A DNA stretch of 64,000 nt, taken from contig NZ_WEGH01000007.1 of assembly GCF_009604375.1 (NCBI RefSeq), positions 62,001 through 126,000 on the forward strand. The letters run 5' to 3'. This document shows, piece by piece, positions 1-7,103 of the stretch; the stretch's first letter is position 1, and each line of letters opens with the position of its first letter. This stretch comes from Actinomadura macrotermitis (GTDB lineage: Bacteria > Actinomycetota > Actinomycetes > Streptosporangiales > Streptosporangiaceae). The position numbers and the translations under genes are program-made. The notes beneath the pieces are model-generated. The model was not told where the DNA came from, did no database searches, and worked only from the letters and a program-made list of their open reading frames with translations.

Positions 1-857
1 GGGCTGCGCTCGGGCGGGATGTGCCGGTACTGGGCCTCGATGGTCGCGCGGGTCTCGCCGAGGATCCAGGCGATCAGATGGGCCAGGTCGTCGGGCAGGT
101 CGGACCGGGTCAGCACCAGGAAGTCGGAGAAGTCCAGGGTCTCGAACCGCGGGCAGCCGGGGAAATGGCCCTCCGCCACGGTCGCGGACGGCCAGCCGTA
201 GTCGGCCTCCAGCCCGTCCAGCACGTGGCGTTCGACCGGCAGGAAGGCCATCCGGGCGCCGAACTCCTGCCAGGGCGGCAGCATGTACGCCTCGTGGACG
301 ATGGCGTCGGCCTCTCCGCTGATGACGCGTTCGAAGGTCTGCCGCGGCCGCTCGTCGGTCAGCAGCCGGCCGCCCCAGCCGGTCACGTCGACCTGTGAGC
401 GGTGCAGGACCTCATGGGCGGCCCAGCCGATGAGGTTGGTGCCGTCGTGCGGGCCGGTGGCCAGCCGCAGCGCGGGCCGGGCCGCCCGCAGCTCGGCGAA
501 GGAGGTGATGCCGAGGGACCTGTCCACGCCCACCACCAGCCGGTCGCGCTGGGGGAGGACGCCGAGCGCGCGCAGGTCGGGGACGGCCTCGCCGGCGAAC
601 GGGCCCCGCCCGTCCAGCGCGGCGGCGGCGAAGGCGGCGGGGGTGGTCAGGGCGAGGTGGACCTGGCCGCGGCCGACCGCGCGGGCGGCGTCGGCGCCGC
701 CGCGGCCGCTCCAGATGCCGACGCGGGTGTGCGGCCCGCAGCGGTCGGTGAGCTCCTGGGCGATCCACCCGCAGACGCGGTGCAGGTTCGCGGTGCCCCA
801 GTCCCCCTGGAGGTGCAGGGAGACCGAGCGGCCGAGGGAGGGTGCGGGCGGAGGCAT
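1..857 (-). CDS. TAXI-family TRAP-type solute-binding protein (3' end cut by window)
   Basis: Translating the minus strand from the ATG at 857 gives 285 open codons running off the left edge. The protein has the two-lobed periplasmic-binding look of TAXI/NMT1-like proteins: an N-terminal stretch ending in GRGGADAARAVGRGQVHLAL, a central part with VGVDRSLGITSFAELRAA, then the substrate-lobe motif ATGPHDGTNLIGW. Family members bind small carboxylates and usually carry a signal peptide; here the chain starts directly with MPPPAPSLGRSVSLHLQGD and no secretion signal is visible, so it may act as a cytoplasmic sensor or be mis-started. It is transcribed away from the GntR gene at 992-1699 and probably belongs to the aromatic-acid island. 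The family call is fairly safe, the ligand is unknown. Confidence 0.75.
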   Translation of the reverse strand, partial: MPPPAPSLGRSVSLHLQGDWGTANLHRVCGWIAQELTDRCGPHTRVGIWSGRGGADAARAVGRGQVHLALTTPAAFAAAALDGRGPFAGEAVPDLRALGVLPQRDRLVVGVDRSLGITSFAELRAARPALRLATGPHDGTNLIGWAAHEVLHRSQVDVTGWGGRLLTDERPRQTFERVISGEADAIVHEAYMLPPWQEFGARMAFLPVERHVLDGLEADYGWPSATVAEGHFPGCPRFETLDFSDFLVLTRSDLPDDLAHLIAWILGETRATIEAQYRHIPPERS

Positions 858-966
858 GGTCGCTCCTAGCGAAGAGGCGTGGTCGTGCCGGGGCGTCGGC
901 CCCTCCGGGAGGGCCCGGCGCGCCGCCTGGGCGCCCGCCCGGTCACGACGGCGACTCCATCACAGG

Positions 967-983
967 AATCAATAATAATCAAT
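967..983. promoter_or_regulatory. Direct repeat AATCAAT-aat-AATCAAT in promoter region
   Basis: Two perfect copies of AATCAAT (967-973 and 977-983), three bases apart, sit in a short AT-rich island between the GntR gene end (992) and the TAXI gene start (857). Nothing else nearby is AT-rich. On the minus strand this is directly upstream of the TAXI gene, so it is a candidate promoter/operator, possibly for the adjacent FCD regulator. The regulator assignment is inference. Confidence 0.4.
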
Positions 984-991
984 ATACGAAT

Positions 992-1699
992 TCAGCCGTC
1001 GTTGTGCTCGCCCAGCAGGCCCATGATCGCCTCGCGGTCGCGGCGGTCCAGCGCGTCGACGAGGGCGGCGTGCAGTTCGCAGCGGCGCCGCAGGAAGCCC
1101 TCCGCCGGCTCCCCGTCCGGCAGGATCGCCCCGGTGCGCGTCTCGATCACCTCCTGGGCGCGCAGGTAGCAGTCCCGCAGCAGCGGGCCCGGGCTGATGG
1201 CGGCCAGCCGCGCGTGGAACCGCCAGGCGGCGTGCACGTAGGCGGTGCCGTCCGAGCGGTCGGCGGCCTCGCCCATCGCCCGTGTGAACTCGCGCAGCTC
1301 GGCGAAGTCCGCGGGCGAGCCGTGCCACAGCGCGTCCTCGATGATCAGCGGCTCGATCGCCTCGCGGACCCGGAAGGCGTCGCGCAGCGCGGCGGCCGCG
1401 TCCTCGTCGTCCGCGTCGTGGCGGGCCGCCCCCGGGCCCGGGGGCCCCTCCGGGGCGAACAGGCCGCCGCCGGGGCCCGGCCGGACCACGACCAGGCCGC
1501 GTTCCTGGAGCAGCCGCAGGGTCACGTTGAAGGTGCCGGCCGAGACGCCGCACGTCGTGCGGACCTGCTCCTTGGTGCCCAGCCGGGCGCCGGGCTCCAG
1601 CCGCGCCAGCAGCCGGGAGACGTGCGCCGCCGCCTCCTCCGCGCGCCCGGCCGGCCGCTGCCCGCCCCGCTCCTCCCGCAAGGTCGCCTTCGGGGCCAC
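992..1699 (-). CDS. FCD-domain GntR-family transcriptional regulator
   Basis: The 235-residue product has an N-terminal winged helix (SRLLARLEPGARLGTKEQVR followed by SAGTFNVTLRLLQERGLVVV, about residues 30-75) and a C-terminal all-helical FCD ligand domain (FRVREAIEPLIIEDALW; later HAAWRFHARLAAIS with metal-site histidines). FCD regulators normally repress neighbouring catabolic genes until a carboxylate ligand binds. The start is taken as GTG at 1699 because GGAGGA lies four bases before it; an in-frame GTG at 1729 has no ribosome site. The gene is divergent from the bicupin gene (1841) and shares an AT-rich, palindrome-bearing control region with it, so it probably controls both directions. 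Confidence 0.85.
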   Translation of the reverse strand: MAPKATLREERGGQRPAGRAEEAAAHVSRLLARLEPGARLGTKEQVRTTCGVSAGTFNVTLRLLQERGLVVVRPGPGGGLFAPEGPPGPGAARHDADDEDAAAALRDAFRVREAIEPLIIEDALWHGSPADFAELREFTRAMGEAADRSDGTAYVHAAWRFHARLAAISPGPLLRDCYLRAQEVIETRTGAILPDGEPAEGFLRRRCELHAALVDALDRRDREAIMGLLGEHNDG

Positions 1700-1761
1700 G
1701 GTTCCTCCATCGCGATCGATCGCCCGCACCGCCTTGACGGCTCCGGCCGGAGCTGACCATC

Positions 1762-1771
1762 ATACCGGTAT
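1762..1771. promoter_or_regulatory. Palindrome ATACCGGTAT between divergent genes
   Basis: A perfect 10-bp palindrome lies in an AT-rich stretch (1762-1795) between the GntR gene (start 1699) and the bicupin gene (start 1841). It is followed by GAATTC and an AT-rich run that could hold a -10 element. It is a candidate operator for the FCD regulator; the palindrome is seen, the role is inferred. Confidence 0.4.
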
Positions 1772-1840
1772 CGAATTCATTATGATTAATTTTCATCCCG
1801 GCGTCGGCGCAGCCGCACCCGAGATCGAGGAGTGGGCCCC

Positions 1841-2839
1841 GTGGGACTCGTGCACGAGATCATCGACGGATTCGACCCCGCGGAGCCCGTCCGGCGGGTC
1901 GCCCGGCGAGAGGAGCTGTTGCTGGGCGCGCCCCTGCCCTCGCCCAAACGGCCGCCGCGCTCCTACCGGCCCATCGAGGCCGTCCACTTCCCGGCGCACT
2001 TCGTGCCGCAGGGGTTCGAGCCGCCCAAGGGCATCTTCGAGAGCGACCACGTACGGATCGAGCGGCAGACGATGGCCGGCTTCCGGCAGCCCTTCTACCA
2101 CCGCAACTGCGACGTCGACGAGCTGTCCTACCAGGTGCACGGCACGCGCACGCTCATGACGGAGCTGGGCAGCGTCGACCTGGTCGCCGGCGACTTCTCC
2201 CGGATCCCGGTCACGGTCGCGCACGACAACCACGCCCACGACGACATCCACATCCTGTTCTACGTGCCCGCGCACGTGGCGGAGCTGAGCCCGCCCGTCC
2301 GCACCTCCGAGCCGGTGTTCCCGCCGTTCGCCGGGTGGGAGCCCGAGGTGCGCAACCTCATGACCACCGAGTGCCTGGGCGGCCCCGAGCACGACATCGT
2401 CATGACGCCCGTCGACGAGCAGCTGCTGCTGGAGCAGGCCAGGTCCGAACCGGAACGCATCAACGTGCTCCGCCCGTCCGCCGAGTCCGCCGACGCCGAC
2501 GGGACCGACTGGCTCTACCGCTCCGCGCAGATCAGGATCGGCCACACGGCGGTCGGCCGGTCGGACGGCCGGCTGTACCGCACCCACCGCGACGCCGACG
2601 ACATCCAGTACCAGATCAGCGGGCGGCGCCTGCTGGTCACGCAGCTCGGCGCGCTGGAGCTGGAACCCGGCGACTTCGTGCGCATCCCGGTCGGCGTCGC
2701 CTTCACCAGCATCGTGACCGAGCCGAGCGAGCACCTCACCGTGCTGTCCGCGCTGACCGTGCCGCAGGTCGCCGAGACGAACAAGACCGGGCGGGTGCTG
2801 GACGTCCCCGAGCTGGACCGGCTGCGCCCCGCCGAATGA
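1841..2839 (+). CDS. Bicupin, homogentisate 1,2-dioxygenase-like
   Basis: The 332-residue protein contains two cupin barrels. The first has the His/Glu-rich segment FYHRNCDVDELSYQVHG (about residues 84-100) followed by LVAGDFSRIPVTVAH; the second has THRDADDIQYQISGRR followed by LEPGDFVRIPVGVAF. This layout resembles homogentisate/gentisate-type ring-cleaving dioxygenases, which use Fe(II), but the protein is shorter than homogentisate dioxygenase and the second cupin has Asp where Glu is usual. Start: GTG at 1841 has AGGAG nine bases upstream; the GTG at 1832 would overlap that site. As first gene after the divergent GntR it is likely ligand-induced. The substrate is unknown. Confidence 0.7.
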   Translation: MGLVHEIIDGFDPAEPVRRVARREELLLGAPLPSPKRPPRSYRPIEAVHFPAHFVPQGFEPPKGIFESDHVRIERQTMAGFRQPFYHRNCDVDELSYQVHGTRTLMTELGSVDLVAGDFSRIPVTVAHDNHAHDDIHILFYVPAHVAELSPPVRTSEPVFPPFAGWEPEVRNLMTTECLGGPEHDIVMTPVDEQLLLEQARSEPERINVLRPSAESADADGTDWLYRSAQIRIGHTAVGRSDGRLYRTHRDADDIQYQISGRRLLVTQLGALELEPGDFVRIPVGVAFTSIVTEPSEHLTVLSALTVPQVAETNKTGRVLDVPELDRLRPAE

Positions 2840-2879
2840 CGGCCGACCCTGCCCCCCCCCGCATCGAAAGGTCATCGCC

Positions 2880-3980
2880 ATGTCTGAGATGAAAGCCGCG
2901 CGTGCCCACAAGGGATCCGATGTCCTCCACCTGGAGCGGGTGCCCGTTCCGGAGCCGGGCGAGCACGACGTGCTGGTCCGCGTCGCCGCCGCGGGACTGG
3001 CGCCCAGCACCATGAAGCTGCTGGCCGCCGGCATGTTCCGGCACCTGCCCACCGTCCCGGGCCACGAGGCGGCCGGGACCGTGGAGCGGGTGGGCTCCGG
3101 AGTCGACCCGGCCCTGCTGGGCAGGCGCGTCCGGGTCCACCCCATGCTGTCGTGCGGCGAGTGCGGCTACTGCACCAGCGACCGCCAGCAGATGTGCGCC
3201 GAGGCCGCCATGATCGGCCAGGGCGCCTTCGGCACCGGGGCCCTGGAGCTGTACGCCCGCTACCACGACGGCGGGCTCGCCGAGTTCGTCCGGGCGCCGC
3301 ACTGGCTGATCGACGAGATCCCCGACAACGTCAGCTTCGACCTCGCCGCCAAGGTGCACGACCTCGGCAACGCCGTCCGCGCGCTCAAGTGCGCGGGCGA
3401 CCTCGGCGCGGCCACCGTGGTGGTCACGGCGGCCACCGGCACGATGGGCACCGCCACCATCATGCTCGCCGAGCACTTCGGCATCGGCCGCCTGGTCCTG
3501 GTGGGCCGGTCCGCCGAGCGGCTCCGGGCCGCCCGCGAGCTCGTCCCCCACCTGCGCGCGGACACGATCGCGCTGGAGGACCTCGGCCCGGACTGGCAGA
3601 CGGCCGGCGGGCTCACCGCCCGCATCCGCGAGCTGGTCCCCGCCGGGCCCGAGGCGGTGCTGGACTACCTGCCCGGCGGCCCCGGCGGCGAGCAGGCCCT
3701 GCGGTCGCTGGCCAACGGGGGCGTGTTCGTGCACATGGGCGGCAACCCCGCCCCGATCGCCGTCCCGATGCGGGAGACGATGCTCGGCTGCTGGCGCTTC
3801 GTCGGCACCCGGGCCTGCACCCGCGGCGACACCGACACCGTGCTGAGCCTGCTGGCCTCCGGCAAGCTCCAGGCCGAGCGGCTGATCACGCACCGGTTCG
3901 CGCTCGACGACATCGGCGCCGCTCTGACGGCCCTCAACGAACGCAGCGAACCCATGTGGATGGGCGTCATCCGCCCTTGA
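2880..3980 (+). CDS. Zinc-type medium-chain alcohol dehydrogenase-like protein
   Basis: A 366-residue MDR-superfamily protein. The GroES-like half has GHEAAGTVERVGSGV and a four-cysteine structural-zinc lobe (CGECGYC, then a Cys seven residues on). The Rossmann half carries VVVTAATGTMGTATIM in place of the classical GxGxxG. The normal catalytic zinc cysteine (usually GxCxTD) is replaced: the region reads AAGLAPSTMKLL, so catalytic zinc is unlikely to be bound in the standard way. It lies 40 bases after the bicupin and 46 before a dienelactone hydrolase, so it is probably in one transcript. It may reduce or oxidise a pathway aldehyde or alcohol; the exact reaction cannot be read from the sequence. 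Confidence 0.75.
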   Translation: MSEMKAARAHKGSDVLHLERVPVPEPGEHDVLVRVAAAGLAPSTMKLLAAGMFRHLPTVPGHEAAGTVERVGSGVDPALLGRRVRVHPMLSCGECGYCTSDRQQMCAEAAMIGQGAFGTGALELYARYHDGGLAEFVRAPHWLIDEIPDNVSFDLAAKVHDLGNAVRALKCAGDLGAATVVVTAATGTMGTATIMLAEHFGIGRLVLVGRSAERLRAARELVPHLRADTIALEDLGPDWQTAGGLTARIRELVPAGPEAVLDYLPGGPGGEQALRSLANGGVFVHMGGNPAPIAVPMRETMLGCWRFVGTRACTRGDTDTVLSLLASGKLQAERLITHRFALDDIGAALTALNERSEPMWMGVIRP

Positions 3981-4026
3981 CCGCGTTCCCCGTTCCTCTT
4001 TCCCCTTGTGTTGGGAGCTTTACCGC

Positions 4027-4740
4027 ATGACCGAATGGACCACCGTCGAGACCGCTGACGGGCCGATGCGCGTGTACGTCGCCCGTCCCGCCACGCCGGC
4101 GACGCGCGCCGTCGTCGTCCTGCAGGAGGCGTTCGGCGTCAACGACCACATCCAGGACATCGCCCGCCGGTTCGCCGAGCGCGGTTTCCTGGCCGTAGCC
4201 CCGGACCTGTTCCACCGCAACGGCGCCGGGACGCTGGGCTACGACCAGCACGCCGAGGCGATGCCGCTGATCGGGGCCATCGGGCCGGACGCGATCGTCA
4301 CCGATGTGCGCGCCGCCCTCGGCCTCCTGGAGGAGGAGGGCATTGACGCCGGGCGGACCGCCGTCGTCGGCTTCTGCTTCGGCGGGCGTGCCGCGTTCAC
4401 CGCCGCCACCGCGATCCCGGGTCTGGGCGCGGCGGTGGTGTTCTACGGCCCGGGCATCGCCGCCGGACCGCATGCCGTGCTCGACCGCGCCAAGGCGATC
4501 GACGCGCCGCTGCTGCTGCACGTCGGCGCCGAAGACCCCACCATCCCGGCCGAGCAGGTCACCGCGATCCAGGACGCGCTCACCGCGGCGGGCGCCGACT
4601 TCGTCCAGCACGTCTATCCCGGTGCGGGCCACGCCTTCGCCTGCGACGCCCGCCCGCACATGTACCGCGACGAGCCCGCCGAACTGGCCTGGACGCGCAC
4701 CCACGCCTTCCTCGACCGGCACCTGCCCGCGGGGGAGTGA
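4027..4740 (+). CDS. Dienelactone hydrolase family protein
   Basis: This 237-residue alpha/beta-hydrolase has the dienelactone hydrolase signature: a glutamate in VVLQEAFGVN (about residue 36), nucleophile cysteine in GFCFGG (about residue 117), an aspartate in VGAEDPTIP and a histidine in GAGHAFAC. Enzymes of this family open lactone rings formed in chloro- or hydroxyaromatic breakdown. The ATG at 4027 is preceded by GGGAG. It is the third gene of the cupin/dehydrogenase set and ends in a strong bidirectional terminator against the convergent GntR gene. Family certain; substrate unknown. Confidence 0.88.
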   Translation: MTEWTTVETADGPMRVYVARPATPATRAVVVLQEAFGVNDHIQDIARRFAERGFLAVAPDLFHRNGAGTLGYDQHAEAMPLIGAIGPDAIVTDVRAALGLLEEEGIDAGRTAVVGFCFGGRAAFTAATAIPGLGAAVVFYGPGIAAGPHAVLDRAKAIDAPLLLHVGAEDPTIPAEQVTAIQDALTAAGADFVQHVYPGAGHAFACDARPHMYRDEPAELAWTRTHAFLDRHLPAGE

Positions 4741-4760
4741 GACCGGCCGCCTCCCGGCGC

Positions 4761-4795
4761 GGCGTCCGGTGAGCCGCCGCGGCTCACCGGACGCC
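4761..4795. terminator. Bidirectional hairpin terminator
   Basis: A perfect 15-bp inverted repeat (4761-4775 with 4781-4795) with a five-base loop lies just after the dienelactone hydrolase stop. It also covers the last codons of the converging GntR gene. There is no long T run, as usual in actinomycetes; position between convergent genes makes a terminator the best reading. Confidence 0.8.
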
Positions 4796-5410
4796 GGCCG
4801 CCAAGGCGTCGATCACGTGGCGCAGGTGGTCGCGCATCGCGGCCTCGGCCGCCGCGGGGTCCCCGGCGAGCACGGCCGCCACGACGCGCTCGTGCTCGGC
4901 CAGTGACCGCTGCGGCCGGTCGGGCTGGAGCGCCAGCCGGAACTGGTGGCGGACGAGCTGGCCGCGCAGCCGCTCGATGGTGGCGACGGCCGTGCGCTGC
5001 GCGGAGATCTCCAGGATGCGCCCGTGCACCTGGTGGTTGAGGTCGGAGTAGCCGAGCGGGTCGCCGGCCTCGACGGCGGCGCGCATCCTGGCCACCAGCC
5101 CGGTCAGCCCGGCGCGGTCGGCCTCGGTGACCCGTTCGGCGGCCTTGGCCGCGCAGAGGCCCTCCAGCGCCATCCGGCACTCGGTGATCTCCACGGCCTC
5201 GGCGACGCTGACCACGCGGACCCGCGCGCCCTTGTTCGGCACCCGCTCGACCAGGCCCTCGGCGGCCAGGTCGGCCAGCGCCTGCCGCACCCCGGCCCGG
5301 GTGGCGGTGAAGCGCTCCATCAGGTCGGCCTCGACCAGCCGCTGGCCCGGGACGAACTCGCCGTGCCGGATGCCCCCGCGGATCCCGTCCAGCACCGTCG
5401 CCTCAGTCAT
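4784..5410 (-). CDS. Second FCD-domain GntR-family regulator
   Basis: The 208-residue protein shows a winged helix (VLDGIRGGIRHGEFVPGQRL, then FTATRAGVRQALADLAAEGL, residues about 6-55) and an FCD domain with DLNHQVHGRILEIS and the distal EHERVVAAVLAGDPAAAEAA / HLRHV histidine segment. It is distinct from the regulator at 992-1699. Start ATG at 5410 has GGAG seven bases upstream and overlaps the stop of a 61-codon frame (5403-5588). It is divergent from the galB-galC-galD-dioxygenase operon, with a palindromic operator between, so it is the likely repressor of that operon. Confidence 0.87.
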   Translation of the reverse strand: MTEATVLDGIRGGIRHGEFVPGQRLVEADLMERFTATRAGVRQALADLAAEGLVERVPNKGARVRVVSVAEAVEITECRMALEGLCAAKAAERVTEADRAGLTGLVARMRAAVEAGDPLGYSDLNHQVHGRILEISAQRTAVATIERLRGQLVRHQFRLALQPDRPQRSLAEHERVVAAVLAGDPAAAEAAMRDHLRHVIDALAAGVR

Positions 5411-5588
5411 CCACCGCTCCCTTCCCGGCCGGTTCGGCCACCCGGCGGACCGCGTGCGCGCGGCTGCCGGTCTCCGGGCGGCGCACCAGGCCGACGCCCG
5501 GCTCCCGTTCGAGATTGTCCCGCATCCAGGGCTCACGTCCGGCCGCCCGCGCCGCCGCCGGCGACTCCGGCCCCATCACCGCGATCAT
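5403..5588 (-). CDS. Possible small protein translationally coupled to the GntR regulator
   Basis: A 61-codon frame begins with ATG at 5588, five bases after a perfect GGGAGG ribosome site, and ends in TGA overlapping the GntR start (ATGACTGA). The product is arginine/proline-rich (contains EPWMRDNLEREPGVGLVRRP), has no transmembrane segment and matches nothing I recognise. It may be a real leader peptide or small protein, or only a translated 5' leader that couples ribosomes onto the regulator. High GC allows chance frames, so confidence is modest; the ribosome site and overlap are the positive evidence. Confidence 0.35.
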   Translation of the reverse strand: MIAVMGPESPAAARAAGREPWMRDNLEREPGVGLVRRPETGSRAHAVRRVAEPAGKGAVDD

Positions 5589-5610
5589 CCAGCCCTCCCA
5601 GGATTGGATA

Positions 5611-5630
5611 CAAGATTATTGACAATCTTG
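5611..5630. promoter_or_regulatory. Operator palindrome CAAGATT-N6-AATCTTG
   Basis: Perfect 7-bp inverted arms separated by six bases lie between the divergent GntR (and its small leader frame) and galB. The dimensions fit an FCD/GntR dimer site. It overlaps a TTGACA -35 element, so binding would block the galB promoter. The site is seen; the regulator pairing is inference. Confidence 0.6.
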
Positions 5631-5649
5631 GCGACAGAATTCTAGGGTT
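5619..5649 (+). promoter_or_regulatory. Candidate promoter of the galB operon
   Basis: TTGACA (5619-5624) is a perfect -35 box; TAGGGT (5644-5649) is a good actinomycete -10 with a 19-base spacer. The pair lies about 37 bases before the galB start and overlaps the operator palindrome. Confidence 0.5.
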
Positions 5650-5685
5650 CCCGGCACACCCCTTCGGCCACCTGAGGAGCCGTCC

Positions 5686-6405
5686 ATGTCCGATGGACCC
5701 GTACTGATCGTCAGCGCGCACGCGGCGGACTTCGTCTGGCGGGCGGGCGGCTACGCCGCGCTCGCCGCCCGGCGCGGCGCCGGCGCGCACGTGGTCTGCC
5801 TCTCCTACGGCGAGCGCGGGGAGTCCGCCGCGCTGTGGAAGTCCGGCGCGACGCTGGAGCAGGTCAAGGCCGCCCGGCGGGCCGAGGCCGAGGCCGCCGC
5901 GAAGGCGCTCGGCGCGCAGATCACCTTCCTGGACGCCGGGGACTACCCGCTGCCGCGCGCCGACGCGGGGCTGATGGACGCCCTGGTGCAGCGGATCAGG
6001 GCCGTGCGGCCCGCCGCGATCCTGGTGCACAGCGCCGCCGACCCCTACAACGCCGACCACCCGCGCGCCGCCGAACTGGCCCTGGAGGCGCGCATCCTGG
6101 CGCAGGCCGAGGGCTACCCGAGCGAGCACCCGATCATCGGCGCGCCGCCGGTCTTCCGCTTCGAACCGCACCAGCCCGAGATGTGCGGCTTCCAGCCGGA
6201 CGTCCTGGTCGACATCACCGAGGTGTTCGACGTCAAGCGCGCCGCCATGGAGTGCATGAACGCCCAGGAGCACCTCTGGGACTACTACACCGAGCTGGCG
6301 CGCCGCCGGGGCGTCCAGGCCGTCCGCAACGGCGGGGACCGCGCCATCCGCTACGCCGAGGCGTACCAGCGCGTCTACCCGCAGGTCGCCGGGGTGCTGG
6401 CATGA
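5686..6405 (+). CDS. galB: 4-oxalomesaconate hydratase-like protein (PIG-L fold, GalB type)
   Basis: A 239-residue PIG-L superfamily protein. Instead of the HPDDE motif of the deacetylases it begins LIVSAHAADFVWRAGG, the variant I associate with the GalB hydratase of gallate breakdown; a second metal-site segment reads DPYNADHPRAAEL. GalB adds water to the enol form of 4-oxalomesaconate to give 4-carboxy-4-hydroxy-2-oxoadipate. GAGGAG precedes the ATG. The stop overlaps the next start (ATGA), and the next two genes match the aldolase and tautomerase of the same pathway, which strongly supports the assignment. Confidence 0.82.
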   Translation: MSDGPVLIVSAHAADFVWRAGGYAALAARRGAGAHVVCLSYGERGESAALWKSGATLEQVKAARRAEAEAAAKALGAQITFLDAGDYPLPRADAGLMDALVQRIRAVRPAAILVHSAADPYNADHPRAAELALEARILAQAEGYPSEHPIIGAPPVFRFEPHQPEMCGFQPDVLVDITEVFDVKRAAMECMNAQEHLWDYYTELARRRGVQAVRNGGDRAIRYAEAYQRVYPQVAGVLA

Positions 6406-7103
6406 CGCCGATCGTGGTGACCGGGACGCCGCGCGCCGCCGCCGAGGACGTCCGGGCGCTCGGCGGGCACGGCGTCGCGACCGTGCACGAGGCCATGGGC
6501 CGCGAGGGGCTGCTCGACCCGTCGTTCCGGCCGATCTACCCGGGGGCGGCGCTCGCGGGCACCGCGGTCACCGCGCTGTGCCACCCCGGCGACAACCTGA
6601 TGATCCACGTGGCCGTGGAGCAGTGCCGCGACGGCGACGTGCTGGTGGTCGCCACGACGTCGCCGTGCACCGACGGCCTGTTCGGCGAGCTGCTGGCCAC
6701 CTCGCTGCGCGCGCGCGGCGTGCGGGGGCTGGTCATCGGCACCGGCGTGCGCGACGTCGGCCCGCTGACCGCGATGGGCTTCCCCGTCTGGTCCACGGCC
6801 GTCAGCGCCCAGGGCACCGTCAAGGCCACCGCCGGCAGCGTGAACGTGCCGCTGGTCATCGGCGGCCGGCTGGTGCGGCCGGGCGACGTGGTGGTGGCCG
6901 ACGACGACGGCGTGGTGACCGTGCCCCGGCCGCGCGCCGCCGAGGTCGCCGCCGCCGCACAGGCCCGGGCCGAACGCGAGGAGCGGACCCGGGCGGCACT
7001 GGCCGGCGGCCAGCTCGGGCTCGACCGCTACGAACTGCGCCCGCTGCTGGAGCGGCTCGGCGTCCGGTACGTGCCGTACACCCCGGAAGGGGAGGACGGA
7101 TGA
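6402..7103 (+). CDS. galC: 4-carboxy-4-hydroxy-2-oxoadipate aldolase-like protein (RraA/HMG aldolase family)
   Basis: The 233-residue protein has the RraA-like fold of class II pyruvate aldolases: ATVHEAMGREGLLDPSFRP at the start, GDNLMIHVAVEQCRDGDVLV, then the conserved core GLVIGTGVRDVGPLTAMGFP (Arg-Asp binding pyruvate and metal), and VVVADDDGVVTVPRPRA. This family cleaves 4-carboxy-4-hydroxy-2-oxoadipate to pyruvate and oxaloacetate. It overlaps GalB by four bases and the tautomerase gene by four bases, showing one tightly coupled operon. The C-terminal 30 residues (after ALAGGQLGLDRYEL) match the usual tail of this group. Confidence 0.85.
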   Translation: MTPIVVTGTPRAAAEDVRALGGHGVATVHEAMGREGLLDPSFRPIYPGAALAGTAVTALCHPGDNLMIHVAVEQCRDGDVLVVATTSPCTDGLFGELLATSLRARGVRGLVIGTGVRDVGPLTAMGFPVWSTAVSAQGTVKATAGSVNVPLVIGGRLVRPGDVVVADDDGVVTVPRPRAAEVAAAAQARAEREERTRAALAGGQLGLDRYELRPLLERLGVRYVPYTPEGEDG

